Below are positions 22,685 to 32,660 of a stretch of 64,000 bases of DNA, in pieces. Origin of the DNA: Chrysogorgia sp. JL179-B06. Its lineage: Eukaryota; Cnidaria; Anthozoa; Scleralcyonacea; Chrysogorgiidae. The notes under the pieces are model-generated. The model was not told where the DNA came from, made no database searches, and was given only the letters and a program-made list of their open reading frames with translations. A program made the translations under genes and the position numbers. Every line of letters begins with the position of its first letter. Position 1 is the stretch's first letter. Location of the stretch: the NCBI GenBank assembly GCA_035772405.1, contig JAYKKM010000193.1:984001-1048000 (forward strand), written 5' to 3'.

Positions 22685-23775
22685 TGATTAATAAATAAAT
22701 AAATAATTTAATGAACCAATATTGCAGCAACAGCTGAATTACATTGGGAACCTAGCTACAAAGATACCGTATGTCTATAAATTACATGATCGTAATAGAG
22801 CAGATATAAAAGACTTCCTAAATCTATCAGTATGATAACGAGGTTCGATAAATAGTCGTTTATGTCTTAGAGAATATCTTGAGTTGACATTAAAGGTGGG
22901 TAGTAATTGATGCAACCTATGCGTACAATCGTTCACAATGGACTTAAACAGTTTTTCGCAGAACACACTGCGACGATCAGCTAGCGTGGGGAGCTTGCAG
23001 GTTGTTAGACCATCACTGTATGCTACACCAGGTCCCAAGATGATACGAATGGCACGTTTTTGGATACGCTCCAGATCGTCACTGAGATATCCAGGCAGGG
23101 CGTAATGGAAAACGGGCGAGGCATATTCCACAACACTACGAATGCACGTACAATAAAAATAGACAATGTCCTTGGTGGAAACTTTAGCGCGCTTCAGTTG
23201 TGTAAGAAAGTACATACGTTTAGATGCCTTTTTCACCACAGAGTTGACGTGACAGTTCCACTTAAGATCATTGCTAATAATAATTCCCAAAACCTTGACT
23301 TGCCTAACAAGTTCGAGTTCTTTGTCATTAATGGTCAACGGTGGACATTGAGTTACCGATTTGGAAAATTGTACACGCATTTCTTTACACTTTCTTTCGT
23401 TGAGCGTGAACCTTAAATTGGTTGACTGGCTATGGATACTGTCAGCCACTCTTTGCATGTCGCTTGCACACCCCTTCGGGACGACTTCTATGATTGTAAG
23501 GTCGTCGACATATTTCCACAATTTGACACCGCTGACATCTAGATCACTGATCATCAGAAGGTAAAGCCAAGGGCCTAATTTGGTGCCTTGGGGAACTCCT
23601 GCAGGAACGGGACACCAATCAGAGTAGAAACGACCTTCTAATTTTACTCTCTGCTGGCGACCAGTAAGAAAATTGGTTACCCAAGTCGTAACCCAACGTG
23701 GTAGGTCAAGAGTTAGGAGCTTTCCAACAAGGATTTGATGGTCGATGAGGTCAAAAGCTTTACGATTATGCAGGA
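22685..23775 (-). mobile_element. 5'-truncated CR1-like LINE with RT domain
   Basis: The minus-strand frame from about 23772 to the stop at 22775 encodes the middle and end of a non-LTR RT. It contains RKAFDLIDHQILVGKLL, AGVPQGTKLGPWLYLLMI, the catalytic KYVDDLTIIE, KVLGIIISNDLKWNCHV, then VEYASPVFHYALPGYL and a thumb region. After the stop, a short 3' region ends in (ATTT)n at about 22690-22705, as in CR1/L2-type elements. The endonuclease and ORF1 are missing (5' truncation). The retained frame is open for over 300 codons, suggesting modest age. Confidence 0.85.
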
Positions 23776-24343
23776 TTGTTCAGTTTACCGACTGCTTAAA
23801 CATGTAGAGAAATTAAGTAATAAGGAGTGATTCCCAAAGGTATAAACAAACATTCTCGCTGTTCTTGTTTGCAATAGCGTAGCGAACATAATAATAATAA
23901 CATGTGACATCAATGTATTCATATTTCTCATTAATAATCCCTAGAGACTCAACTGTTTGCTTAGCTATTTTAATACATACAGTGTGTATAAAAAAAAATG
24001 AACCGGCATAAAATTAATTAACATTCCTTTCAAACAACTTACAATGTTATACCTCAACTACTAGAAATACGTGTACGCAACAACCCCTCGTCCGCAACAG
24101 ATTATTTTTTGGGTGCAATTTGTGGGTAGTGTACTGAACAGAACCCAAGTGGGAAAGTCTGCAAACACTAAATTGTCTCGCAGGCAGGGTTAGAAACCAA
24201 TTGTGTAACTCTTGATTATTGAAATTAATGATTATTGAAACTAATAATTAATTTAAATAATTATTAATTTAAATAATAATGTTATTAATTATATATTACA
24301 TAATTAAAGTTAATTATGTCAGTTATGGTTTTAATAATAAATT
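23776..24343. other. Spacer with a solo mariner-type end
   Basis: No gene. At 23979-24050 the sequence CAGTGTGTATAAAAAAAAATG continues to AACATTCCTTTCAAACAAC, the mirror of the right end of the mariner at 35009-36714. It is a solo or truncated copy. The rest is AT-rich. Confidence 0.6.
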
Positions 24344-24379
24344 TCAACATGCATGTTTGCAGTAACAAGACATAATGCT

Positions 24380-25730
24380 CCTAGGCACACCAAACCTTGA
24401 TATCCAACCATGCAACAGAGCACGTGCACAACTCTCCGCAGTCATGTCGATCATCGATATAGCCTCTGTCCACCGGGTATATCGATCAATGCAAGTAAAG
24501 AGATAGCTGAACCCATGGGATGGAGGAAGTGGACCAACAATGTCAACATGAATCGCATCAAAACGATGGTCGGGAATATCAAACTGCGGGAAAGGCGCTT
24601 TAGTATGTCGTTGAACCTTAGATTGCTGGCAGGCATTGCAGGTCCGAGTCCAACGTCGGACGTCACGATTGAGTCCATGCCATACAAAACGGGCGCTGAT
24701 GAGCTTACAGGTGGAGCGGGTGCCTGGATGGGCAAGGTTGTGGAGCAAGTTGAATACCTCCCGACGAAATGGCTCTGGAACTACTGGTCTAAAAGTACCC
24801 TGAGATGAGTCACAGAGGAGGGTAACGTTGTCATCACCATCGAGGCTCACGTCTACTAATTTTAAATTGGTTACGCCAGCTTTTAGGCGCTGGGTCTCTT
24901 GGTCGTCAGCTTGTGCTCGAGCCATTGCACGAAAATCAAGTTCCGTATAGGTGGTTAAATTGATTTGAATTCTAGAAAATGCGTCGGCCACGGCATTATT
25001 CTTGCCTTTGACATGTCGAAGGTCGGTCGTGAACTCCGAAATAAAAGCTAACTGCCTGATTTGACGCGGAGAGCGTTGAGTGGAACCACTGGAGATTGCA
25101 AAAGTCAATGGTTTGTGATCAGTGTAAACCTGGAAAACGCGGCCTTCGAGAAACAAGCGAAAGTGACGTATGGCTAAGTAGACACCAAGTAGCTCTCGAT
25201 CGAACGTACTGTAACGCGTTTCCGCCGGTTGTAACTTACGAGAGAAGAAGGCAATGGGGCGCCACTCATGGTCGATAAATTGCTCCAGGACGGCTCCCAC
25301 AGCAAAATCGGAGGCGTCAGACGTAATGCTAGTTGGTACATTGCATTGCGGGTGAACCAATAATGTTGCACTGGCTAAGGCTGATTTGCAAAATTGAAAT
25401 GCTTCATCGCACTCTGGAGTCCAAATATATTCCGGCGAGGATAATAGTCGGTGCAAGGGATGTAACTTGCCAGCACAATGATGAATAAAGCGATGATAAA
25501 AGTTAACCATACCGAGGAACTCCCGTAACCTCTTCTTGTCAACTGGTTGGGGAAAATCATGAACTGCTTGGATGCGGGACGAAAGCGGAGAAATCCCTTG
25601 GGCACTGATGTGGTGACCTAAGAATGAAAGCTGTGAACGTCCTAGCTCACATTTCTTAGGGTTAATGACCAAACCATAACCTTCTAATCGCTGAAAAAGC
25701 TGGTGCAGATGTTGACGGTGTTGGTCGGGA
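24380..25730 (-). pseudogene. Gypsy pol, 3' part: RT end, RNase H, integrase N-terminus
   Basis: Open for about 450 codons on the minus strand. It contains LGHHISAQGI and FLGMVNFYHRF (RT thumb), ITSDASDFAVGAVLEQ and FSRKLQPAETRYSTFDREL (RNase H, with catalytic Asp and Glu), QVYTDHKPLTFA, then HPGTRSTCKL...CNACQQSK (HHCC zinc domain) and FDAIHVDIVGPLPPSHG with the first integrase Asp. It breaks off after GVPRSI, before the second catalytic Asp. The reading frame upstream of 25730 is interrupted by element B. Confidence 0.88.
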
Positions 25731-25736
25731 GTGGTG
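25731..25736 (+). repeat. 6-bp target-site duplication, left copy
   Basis: GTGGTG, repeated at 31532-31537 on the far side of element B. Both copies lie in the gypsy RT coding region. Confidence 0.8.
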
Positions 25737-25822
25737 AGTAGATATCCCCCCCCCCCATCCACCGTCCAAAGGGATGCCGCCGCGCGCTGATTGGTCGAGA
25801 AACACACGTCATGCTTAGCGTG

Positions 25823-25893
25823 ACGAACGCTGTGACGAACGGATATAGCTGACGAACGCCGTGACGAACGGATATAGCGTGACGAACGGAAGT
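25823..25893 (+). repeat. GACGAACG iterons in the left terminus of element B
   Basis: Six GTGACGAACG/CTGACGAACG units within 70 bp, some followed by GATATAGC, ending ACGAACGGAAGTAATTT. The mirror array is at 31375-31445. A shorter two-unit version ending CGGAAGTCACTT sits just before the nuclease gene (27004-27036). Candidate protein-binding sites for transposition, replication or transcription. Confidence 0.75.
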
Positions 25894-27003
25894 AATTTGC
25901 GGTATGCAAGTACGAATATAGAAATACGTATCGGCAATAATCCCTCGCATTTTGTGTGAATAATATTTTAATATTTTAGTTGAATGATTTGCAAGTGCGG
26001 GTATATAGCTGAAACGTTTACATCAGGTGTTTAATAATTGACTTGGTCGTGTGGTTTATTATGAATTCGACGCAACTTGAGTATCCCTTTCGCTGCCGTA
26101 ATGCCGTTCATGTCTAGAAAGCGACTTTGTCGAAAGAGGCGAAATCGAACGAGTGATCCAGTCGAACGATTCACCTTATATTGACACGAGTACAGTACAT
26201 ATTATTTATGTCGAGATACCGAACGGTGGGACGGGAAGAAAACCAACGTGATCGGAAACCTAGACAAATAGCGCCAATTTATATTAACTAGATAAATTCG
26301 GATTAATGAGAAGCAACGTCTAAAAATACCATCACGCAATATCGCAATATAATGACAAACCCCCGCAATCTCTGTCTCGCTCGTCGCAAAAGGCAAAACC
26401 GATGAACGCTACCATACATTAAAGATTATCTAAGGCCATTGGCGAACATGCTTATAAATAGTACGAAAAAAGCCAGCGTTCCACTCAGGCAGTGCAAAGC
26501 TGCTTGGGCGACAAAATAAACATTGTCTCAAATGTTTCGATGGGCACTTAAACCATAGCCACTAGAAATTAGTAGACTAGTGAGCGAGACTATGAATGTG
26601 GGAATGCTGATTAATTCCGACCCGGAGGCATCGAAACGTATTTACCTACACGATAACCATTGTGATGTGATCTGAGGCGTGGCGTATTTGTAAGAAAGGC
26701 CACGATAAAATTGAAGATCATAGATCATCTTTGCGGAGATATCTGTAAGCTGTGTTATACACAGAACAGTCATGGTATTTTTCGAGTGTAATCGTTTCTT
26801 CAAAAGCCATGAGTATTTCGATCGACAGAAAGCCGAAGGGGGTGAAAAACGGCCAATTTGCGCATCAATCGTGAAATGTCATAACTATAGCCAGGTGATG
26901 GCACATAGTAACTTTATTTGCTAGTAATCCTGATGGCCTTTTAGAAGACACGGCCGGTGGCAACTTTATGTTGCGAACAGAGTTATATAATAACTTTATT
27001 TTC

Positions 27004-27062
27004 CAGTGACGAACGGATAAGCGTGACGAACGGAAGTCACTTGCGCCCATATAAACTCGACA
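27004..27062 (+). promoter_or_regulatory. Putative promoter of the left nuclease-like gene
   Basis: Two GTGACGAACGG units (27004-27036) are followed by CATATAAAC (TATA-like, about 27049) roughly 55 bp before the ATG at 27106. The mirror copy precedes the right-arm gene. Inference from motif order only. Confidence 0.45.
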
Positions 27063-27105
27063 TCTATTCCATCAGCATTAGAAAGTGCATTATATCGCTG
27101 TTATT

Positions 27106-27609
27106 ATGGATAACATCGTAGGGATTCTCGACATGGATGGTTTCCAAATAGACAGGCAGTTCTACTGCAAAGAGCTAGGCGTGCTTAGTGTTGGAGAAGA
27201 CTTTTTTGATATTGGGATAAAATGGAGTGAACTCAGCGAAAACGACGCCAGAAATTGTCGCTACGTTCAAAAGAACATTCATAAACTCCTTTGGGGCATA
27301 CCAAGGGGTACCAAGGCCTTCCAGCTTGCAGACTTGGATACCATAGTGAGCGATTTTTACCATCGAGTCAAAATAGATAAAGACTCCGCGATAGCGTACA
27401 ATGGCGGACATTTTGAGAGCGACATCTTAAAACGATTAAGGATTCCGACCGTGAATCTGGAGAGCTATGGCTGTCCAAAGGCTGAACACCTCTTTGATGC
27501 TTTGGTGTGGCTGGAAACATGTGGCAACCACATAGAACCTAACGCTTACCACCATTGCGCTAAAGTAGAGGTGGAAGCTTTTGGGAAGTGGCTGGCAGAG
27601 CAGCGCTAG
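27106..27609 (+). CDS. Nuclease-like protein of element B, left-arm copy
   Basis: 167 residues from ATG 27106 (an upstream in-frame GTG is not a start). It begins MDNIVGILDMDGFQID and has the acidic pair LDMDGF (residues 8-13), an AIAYNGGHFESDIL segment (about 104-117) and a C-terminal HHCAKVEVEAFGKWL. The spacing of D-x-D, N..H/D and H...E resembles an RNase H-fold DEDD-type exonuclease, but this is only a structural guess. The stop TAG is followed by a short AT-rich 3' region. The frame is intact and lacks the five codons EASSF present in the right copy. Confidence 0.6.
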   Translation: MDNIVGILDMDGFQIDRQFYCKELGVLSVGEDFFDIGIKWSELSENDARNCRYVQKNIHKLLWGIPRGTKAFQLADLDTIVSDFYHRVKIDKDSAIAYNGGHFESDILKRLRIPTVNLESYGCPKAEHLFDALVWLETCGNHIEPNAYHHCAKVEVEAFGKWLAEQR

Positions 27610-27784
27610 CACTAGCCAACAAAACCGGTTCTTTTTAGAACCATCATTTTTCACAAAAGAAAATAATGAAATGCTCGTTCACCTGAGAAGTGTCTCTTCC
27701 ATTAATCTGAAATATTAAATTACCGTGCGCAAGTTATTGATGTAGATGTGATGAAGGCTAGTCTCTAATTGAATGATGGTTATT

Positions 27785-28102
27785 TATGTCTCACATTAGT
27801 GGGAGAGGGTGTTTGAGGGTGAATTAGGTAATGGGGGCCCTTAAGGGTCTTGGAGGTGATCTGAGGGCCTCTGAGGGTGGGCGGGCATCAAGTCGTATTT
27901 GTGAAACGGGACGTTACGGGACGCCAGGGACGTAGATGGGGTGTTTTCGGGGGCGTTTGGGGTGTTTTCGGGGGCGTTCGGGGGCGTTTGGGGGTATTGA
28001 GGGTGTTGGGGGGGGCAATGAGGGTTGTTTGGTGTATTTAGGGGCGTTTGAGGGGTAATGAGGGAGCTTCAGGGGTGTTGGGAAGTTTGTATGTTAGATG
28101 TC
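27785..28102 (+). repeat. G-rich minisatellite at the inner end of the left arm
   Basis: About 300 bp of GGGTGTTTTCGGGGGCGTTT-like units with many G3-G8 runs and almost no C clusters. The G-rich strand could form quadruplexes. The mirror C-rich copy is at 29131-29450, so the two can also pair as a very GC-rich stem. Confidence 0.85.
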
Positions 28103-28164
28103 TTATAAACTATCGATAATATAGCAATTAGATTCATTCTGTATTCAATTGCGAATGTGTAACG

Positions 28165-28851
28165 ATGTTTCATCAGTGCGACATTTGTGGAAAGACTCTT
28201 TCTAGAAAAGAGCACCTTTATCGTCATATGAAGAACATCCATGGAGAAGGTCACTGTGTACAATCAATCCCTAACGTCAATGGCTCCATCGAAAGTAATT
28301 CCTCTGCCACAGATGACGACTTGTACACAAACGATGAGCTGGAGGGGCAAAGTGTGAAATCTTACACAGACGAGGAAACTGGAGAAGAGACGGAGGAAGA
28401 ACACCATACACTGACGGATGAGGAAGATAGTGAAAATTACGAAGAATCGGATGAAGAGGGCATCAATCCATGGGAATTTATATTAAACGAAGTTTACCAA
28501 AAGATGGACCCTATACGTGACGGATCGATTGATAAAACAATGCAGGGGAACCGGATTACCTATGAAGAAGCCACAAAACATGTTTATAATTCCTTGGTAC
28601 CTGAATATATGACGGAATTTATGAAAATATACAAAAACCATCTTAGATTATTAAAAGGTCTTCGGCGAGATAGCACTCATCGGAAGATTTGGAAAACTAT
28701 GAAACGTTTAATAGAGGAAGAAGGCTACGACGAAGATGAAAGTATTGATGCTGCTGTAAATCAAAGGAAATTTCTTTTGCGACGAATGTTGACATACGCA
28801 GCCGTTATGGATAACACTATCGACGATGCACAGGAGGACAAACTCGTGTGA
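28165..28851 (+). CDS. C2H2 zinc-finger acidic protein in the centre of element B
   Basis: 228 residues from ATG 28165. One N-terminal C2H2 finger, CDICGKTLSRKEHLYRHMKN then IH (residues 5-26, C-x2-C-x12-H-x4-H). Then comes a very acidic low-complexity linker (about 45-100, rich in Glu and Asp) and a C-terminal helical region with HRKIWKTMKRLIEEEGYDED and NQRKFLLRRMLTYAAVMD. It lies in the only non-duplicated part of the element, 62 bp from the left arm. A polyadenylation signal AATAAA lies at 29061-29066. Role unknown; DNA-binding regulation or transposition is possible. The intact frame argues for recent function. Confidence 0.75.
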   Translation: MFHQCDICGKTLSRKEHLYRHMKNIHGEGHCVQSIPNVNGSIESNSSATDDDLYTNDELEGQSVKSYTDEETGEETEEEHHTLTDEEDSENYEESDEEGINPWEFILNEVYQKMDPIRDGSIDKTMQGNRITYEEATKHVYNSLVPEYMTEFMKIYKNHLRLLKGLRRDSTHRKIWKTMKRLIEEEGYDEDESIDAAVNQRKFLLRRMLTYAAVMDNTIDDAQEDKLV

Positions 28852-29130
28852 GAACCGAAGAAATACAGCTACACATTCTGGGAGACGAAAGCACTTCGCA
28901 AATCTCCGACGAGGAGACAACTTTTATTCTTCGCGAGGGAAAAAATGCGTATATATAGAACCCGATCTAGCCGATTTTCAGTCAACGAGTTCGTATAATG
29001 ACAATTATAGATTTGTACTCTCCTGAGAAGCTGACCTTATCGATGTATATGTTTGAATGAAAATAAATATTATTAAACTCAAGAGCACAACTTTGCTCTA
29101 ACCCTTAACGAGTTTTTAATGACTCATTAA
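28852..29130 (+). other. 3' region of the zinc-finger gene
   Basis: About 210 bp after the stop an AATAAA (29061-29066) is followed by AT-rich sequence and a short inverted CTCTAACCCTTAACGAG / CTCATTAAGGG motif. The right arm then begins. Confidence 0.5.
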
Positions 29131-29450
29131 GGGCACGCGACATCTAACATGAATGGTTATAAACTTCCCCAACACCCCTGAGGCTCCCTCATTACCCCTC
29201 AAACGCCCCTAAATACCCCAAACAACACTCATTGGCCCCCCAACACCCCTCAATAACCCCAAACGCCCCCGAACGCCCCCGAAAACACCCCAAACGCCCC
29301 CGAAAACACCCCATCTACGTCCCTGGCGTCCCGTAACGTCCCGTTTCACAAATACGACTTGATGCCCGCCCACCCTCAGAGGCCCTCAGATCACCTCCAA
29401 GACCCTTTTTTAAGGGCCCCCATTACCTAATTCACCCTCAAACACCCTCT
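29131..29450 (-). repeat. C-rich mirror minisatellite, right arm of element B
   Basis: Reverse complement of 27785-28102 (ACACCCCAAACGCCCCCGAA units), with minor length differences. Confidence 0.85.
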
Positions 29451-29644
29451 CCCACTATTGTGAGACATAAATAACCATCATTCAATTAGAGACTAGCCTT
29501 CATCACATCTACATCAATAACTTGCGCACGGTAATTTAATATTTCAGATTAATGGAAGAGACACTTCTCAGGTGAACGAGCATTTCATTATTTTCTTTTG
29601 TGAAAAATGATGGTTCTAAAAAGAACCGGTTTTATTGGCTAGTG

Positions 29645-30163
29645 CTAGCGCTGCTCTGCCAGCCACTTCCCAAAAGCTTCCACCTCTACTTTAGCGCAAT
29701 GGTGGTAAGCGTTAGGTTCTATGTGGTTGCCACATGTTTCCAGCCACACCAAAGCATCAAAGAGGTGTTCAGCCTTTGGACAGCCATAGCTCTCCAGATT
29801 CACGGTCGGAATCCTTAATCGTTTTAAGATGTCGCTCTCAAAATGTCCGCCATTGTACGCTATCGCGGAGTCTTTATCTATTTTGACTCGATGGTAAAAA
29901 TCGCTCACTATGGTATCCAAGTCTGCAAGCTGGAAGGCCTTGGTACCCCTTGGTATGCCCCAAAGGAGTTTATGAATGTTCTTTTGAACGTAGCGACAAT
30001 TTCTGGCGTCGTTTTCGCTGAGTTCACTCCATTTTATCCCAATATCAAAAAAGAACGAAGAAGCTTCGTCTTCTCCAACACTAAGCACGCCTAGCTCTTT
30101 GCAGTAGAACTGCCTGTCTATTTGGAAACCATCCATGTCGAGAATCCCTACGATGTTATCCAT
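29645..30163 (-). CDS. Nuclease-like protein of element B, right-arm copy
   Basis: 172 residues, ATG at 30163-30161. Identical to the left copy except for five extra residues (EASSF after SVGED). Same LDMDGF, YNGGHFESDI and HCAKVEVEAF motifs. The two genes converge on the central zinc-finger gene. Near-identity of arms 1.5 kb apart suggests recent duplication or gene conversion. The larger, right-hand version may be the ancestral one, because the left deletion is a clean 15 bp. Confidence 0.6.
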   Translation of the reverse strand: MDNIVGILDMDGFQIDRQFYCKELGVLSVGEDEASSFFFDIGIKWSELSENDARNCRYVQKNIHKLLWGIPRGTKAFQLADLDTIVSDFYHRVKIDKDSAIAYNGGHFESDILKRLRIPTVNLESYGCPKAEHLFDALVWLETCGNHIEPNAYHHCAKVEVEAFGKWLAEQR

Positions 30164-31531
30164 AATAACAGCGATATAATGCACTTTCTAATGCTGATGG
30201 AATAGATGTCGAGTTTATATGGGCGCAAGTGACTTCCGTTCGTCACGCTTATCCGTTCGTCACTGGAAAATAAAGTTATTATATAACTCTGTTCGCAACA
30301 TAAAGTTGCCACCGGCCGTGTCTTCTAAAAGGCCATCAGGATTACTAGCAAATAAAGTTACTATGTGCCATCACCTGGCTATAGTTATGACATTTCACGA
30401 TTGATGCGCAAATTGGCCGTTTTTCACCCCCTTCGGCTTTCTGTCGATCGAAATACTCATGGCTTTTGAAGAAACGATTACACTCGAAAAATACCATGAC
30501 TGTTCTGTGTATAACACAGCTTACAGATATCTCCGCAAAGATGATCTATGATCTTCAATTTTATCGTGGCCTTTCTTACAAATACGCACGCCTCAGATCA
30601 CATCACAATGGTTATCGTGTAGGTAAATACGTTTCGATGCCTCCGGGTCGGAATTAATCAGCATTCCCACATTTATAGTCTCGCTCACTAGTCTACTAAT
30701 TTCTAGTGGCTATGGTTTAAGTGCCCATCGAAACATTTGAGACAATGTTTATTTTGTCGCCCAAGCAGCTTTGCACTGCCTGAGTGGAACGCTGGCTTTT
30801 TTCGTACTATTTATAAGCATGTTCGCCAATGGCCTTAGATAATCTTTAATGTATGGTAGCGTTCATCGGTTTTGCCTTTTGCGACGAGCGAGACAGAGAT
30901 TGCGGGGGTTTGTCATTATATTGCGATATTGCGTGATGGTATTTTTAGACGTTGCTTCTCATTAATCCGAATTTATCTAGTTAATATAAATTGGCGCTAT
31001 TTGTCTAGGTTTCCGATCACGTTGGTTTTCTTCCCGTCCCACCGTTCGGTATCTCGACATAAATAATATGTACTGTACTCGTGTCAATATAAGGTGAATC
31101 GTTCGACTGGATCACTCGTTCGATTTCGCCTCTTTCGACAAAGTCGCTTTCTAGACATGAACGGCATTACGGCAGCGAAAGGGATACTCAAGTTGCGTCG
31201 AATTCATAATAAACCACACGACCAAGTCAATTATTAAACACCTGATGTAAACGTTTCAGCTATATACCCGCACTTGCAAATCATTCAACTAAAATATTAA
31301 AATATTATTCACACAAAATGCGAGGGATTATTGCCGATACGTATTTCTATATTCGTACTTGCATACCGCAAATTACTTCCGTTCGTCACGCTATATCCGT
31401 TCGTCACGGCGTTCGTCAGCTATATCCGTTCGTCACAGCGTTCGTCACGCTAAGCATGACGTGTGTTTCTCGACCAATCAGCGCGCGGCGGCATCCCTTT
31501 GGACGGTGGATGGGGGGGGGGGATATCTACT

Positions 31532-31537
31532 GTGGTG
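31532..31537 (+). repeat. 6-bp target-site duplication, right copy
   Basis: GTGGTG matching 25731-25736, directly after the terminal GGATATCTACT of element B. Confidence 0.8.
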
Positions 31538-32250
31538 CTAAAAACCAGGATGTCGTCGATGAATACAAACACGAAATCCAGATGACGACAGACTTCATCC
31601 ATGAATCGTTGGAATGTCTGTGCGGCATTACGTAGTCCATATGGCATACGGTTGAATTCGAAAAGGCCGAATGGTGTGACGACGGCTGTTTTAGGGACAT
31701 CCTCGGGAGCAACTGGAATTTGGTGATACGCCCGGACAAGGTCAATTTTCGAGAATATTTTACAACCTGCGAGGCGAGCGGAAACGTCCTGCACATGAGG
31801 CACCGGGTATCGGTCTGGTTTGGTTGCTGCATTAAGGGCTCGATAGTCACCACATGGGCGCCAGTCACCGTTAGACTTTGGGACCATATGAAGTGGGGAT
31901 GCCCAGTTGCTTGACGATTTGCACACGGTGTGAGAGGACAGCATCTGATCAAACTCTGTTTTGGCAGCCGCAAACGTTTCAGGAGAAAGTCGTCGGGTTT
32001 TCGCAAAAGTTGGTGGACCGGTTGTGATAATATGGTGCTGAACATTGTGCTTGACCTCTGGATCAGTAATGCATGGTTTGCAGACAGAGGGAAACTCAGC
32101 AAAAATACTATCGAACTCATTGGTGGCTTTGACTAGGGATATGGGACTTAGGGAAAGTGGTCGGACTGAAGAGATCTGTGCAGGAACGGTTACGGATGTT
32201 GCTGCATCGACGAGACACGAATTGGGAAAGATCAACCAGGATCCGAAAAT
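31538..32250 (-). pseudogene. Gypsy reverse transcriptase, N-terminal part
   Basis: The minus-strand frame holds [78 protein letters not shown] and the catalytic FIDDILVFS. Element B begins within a few codons of that box. This is RT motifs 1 to 5 of a Ty3/gypsy pol. The frame is open here, but upstream joins are frameshifted. Confidence 0.9.
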
Positions 32251-32660
32251 GTCTCAAGAAATCAGCGCCTAAAATAGGTTGATTCACGTCCGCATTGAGA
32301 AAAGACCACTTGAGCTGCCGGTGGAGACCGAAGTCCAGGCAAAGTTCACGCTTGCCATAGGTATGAATAGTTGAATTGTTAGCCGCCGTAAGAGAAATAC
32401 CTTTTCTTCGGTATCGTTTTGTCCCGTGGAGTAGCTGGGTAAACACTGACCTCTGCACCAGTATCAACCAAAAAGCGGTTTTTCGATTGTTTATCGGTGA
32501 CATATAACAGGCGGCTTGAAGGACCCCAGCCACGTGCGCCTCTACTTGTGACCGGGCTTGTCGTTTCCCTGAAAGGCGCAGGGTGGACGACATTTGGAAG
32601 CCTGGACACCAAATCGGGTGTGATACCAACAAATATCGTTCTTGGCAGTTTCTTGGCCAC
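32117..32660 (-). pseudogene. Gypsy aspartic protease, frameshifted
   Basis: The frame from 32660 includes RFLVDTGAEVSVYPA (catalytic DTG). The reading then moves to another frame with AANNSTIHTYGKRELCLDFG and [12 protein letters not shown] (flap and ILGADFL motifs). At least one frameshift lies near 32395-32400. Retroviral-type protease, inactive. Confidence 0.85.

Larger units (their letters stand above)
25737..31531. mobile_element. Element B: 5.8-kb palindromic element with nuclease-like and zinc-finger genes
   Basis: The ends are AGTAGATATCC followed by C11 (25737-25756) and G11 followed by GGATATCTACT (31512-31531), with GTGGTG duplicated outside. The left arm (25737-28102) and right arm (about 29131-31531) are reverse complements, differing mainly by small indels such as a 15-bp in-frame difference. 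Each arm carries GACGAACG iterons, a TATA-type promoter, one nuclease-like gene and a G/C-rich minisatellite. The unique centre (28103-29130) carries a C2H2 gene. The 6-bp duplication and AG...CT ends match Polinton-type integration; no integrase, polymerase or capsid is encoded. Confidence 0.85.

Noticed and set aside
24410..24808. Plus-strand ORFs across the gypsy pol and LINE regions
   Set aside because: Antisense shadows of the clear minus-strand RT, RNase H and integrase coding sequence.
26202..27050. Small ORFs in the arms of element B (and mirror copies at 30219-31066)
   Set aside because: They lack codon bias, motifs or start context, and mirror each other only because the arms are duplicated.
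28165..28851. Assigning the zinc-finger ORF to a host gene
   Set aside because: It lies wholly within element B between the two arms and has its own polyadenylation signal there.
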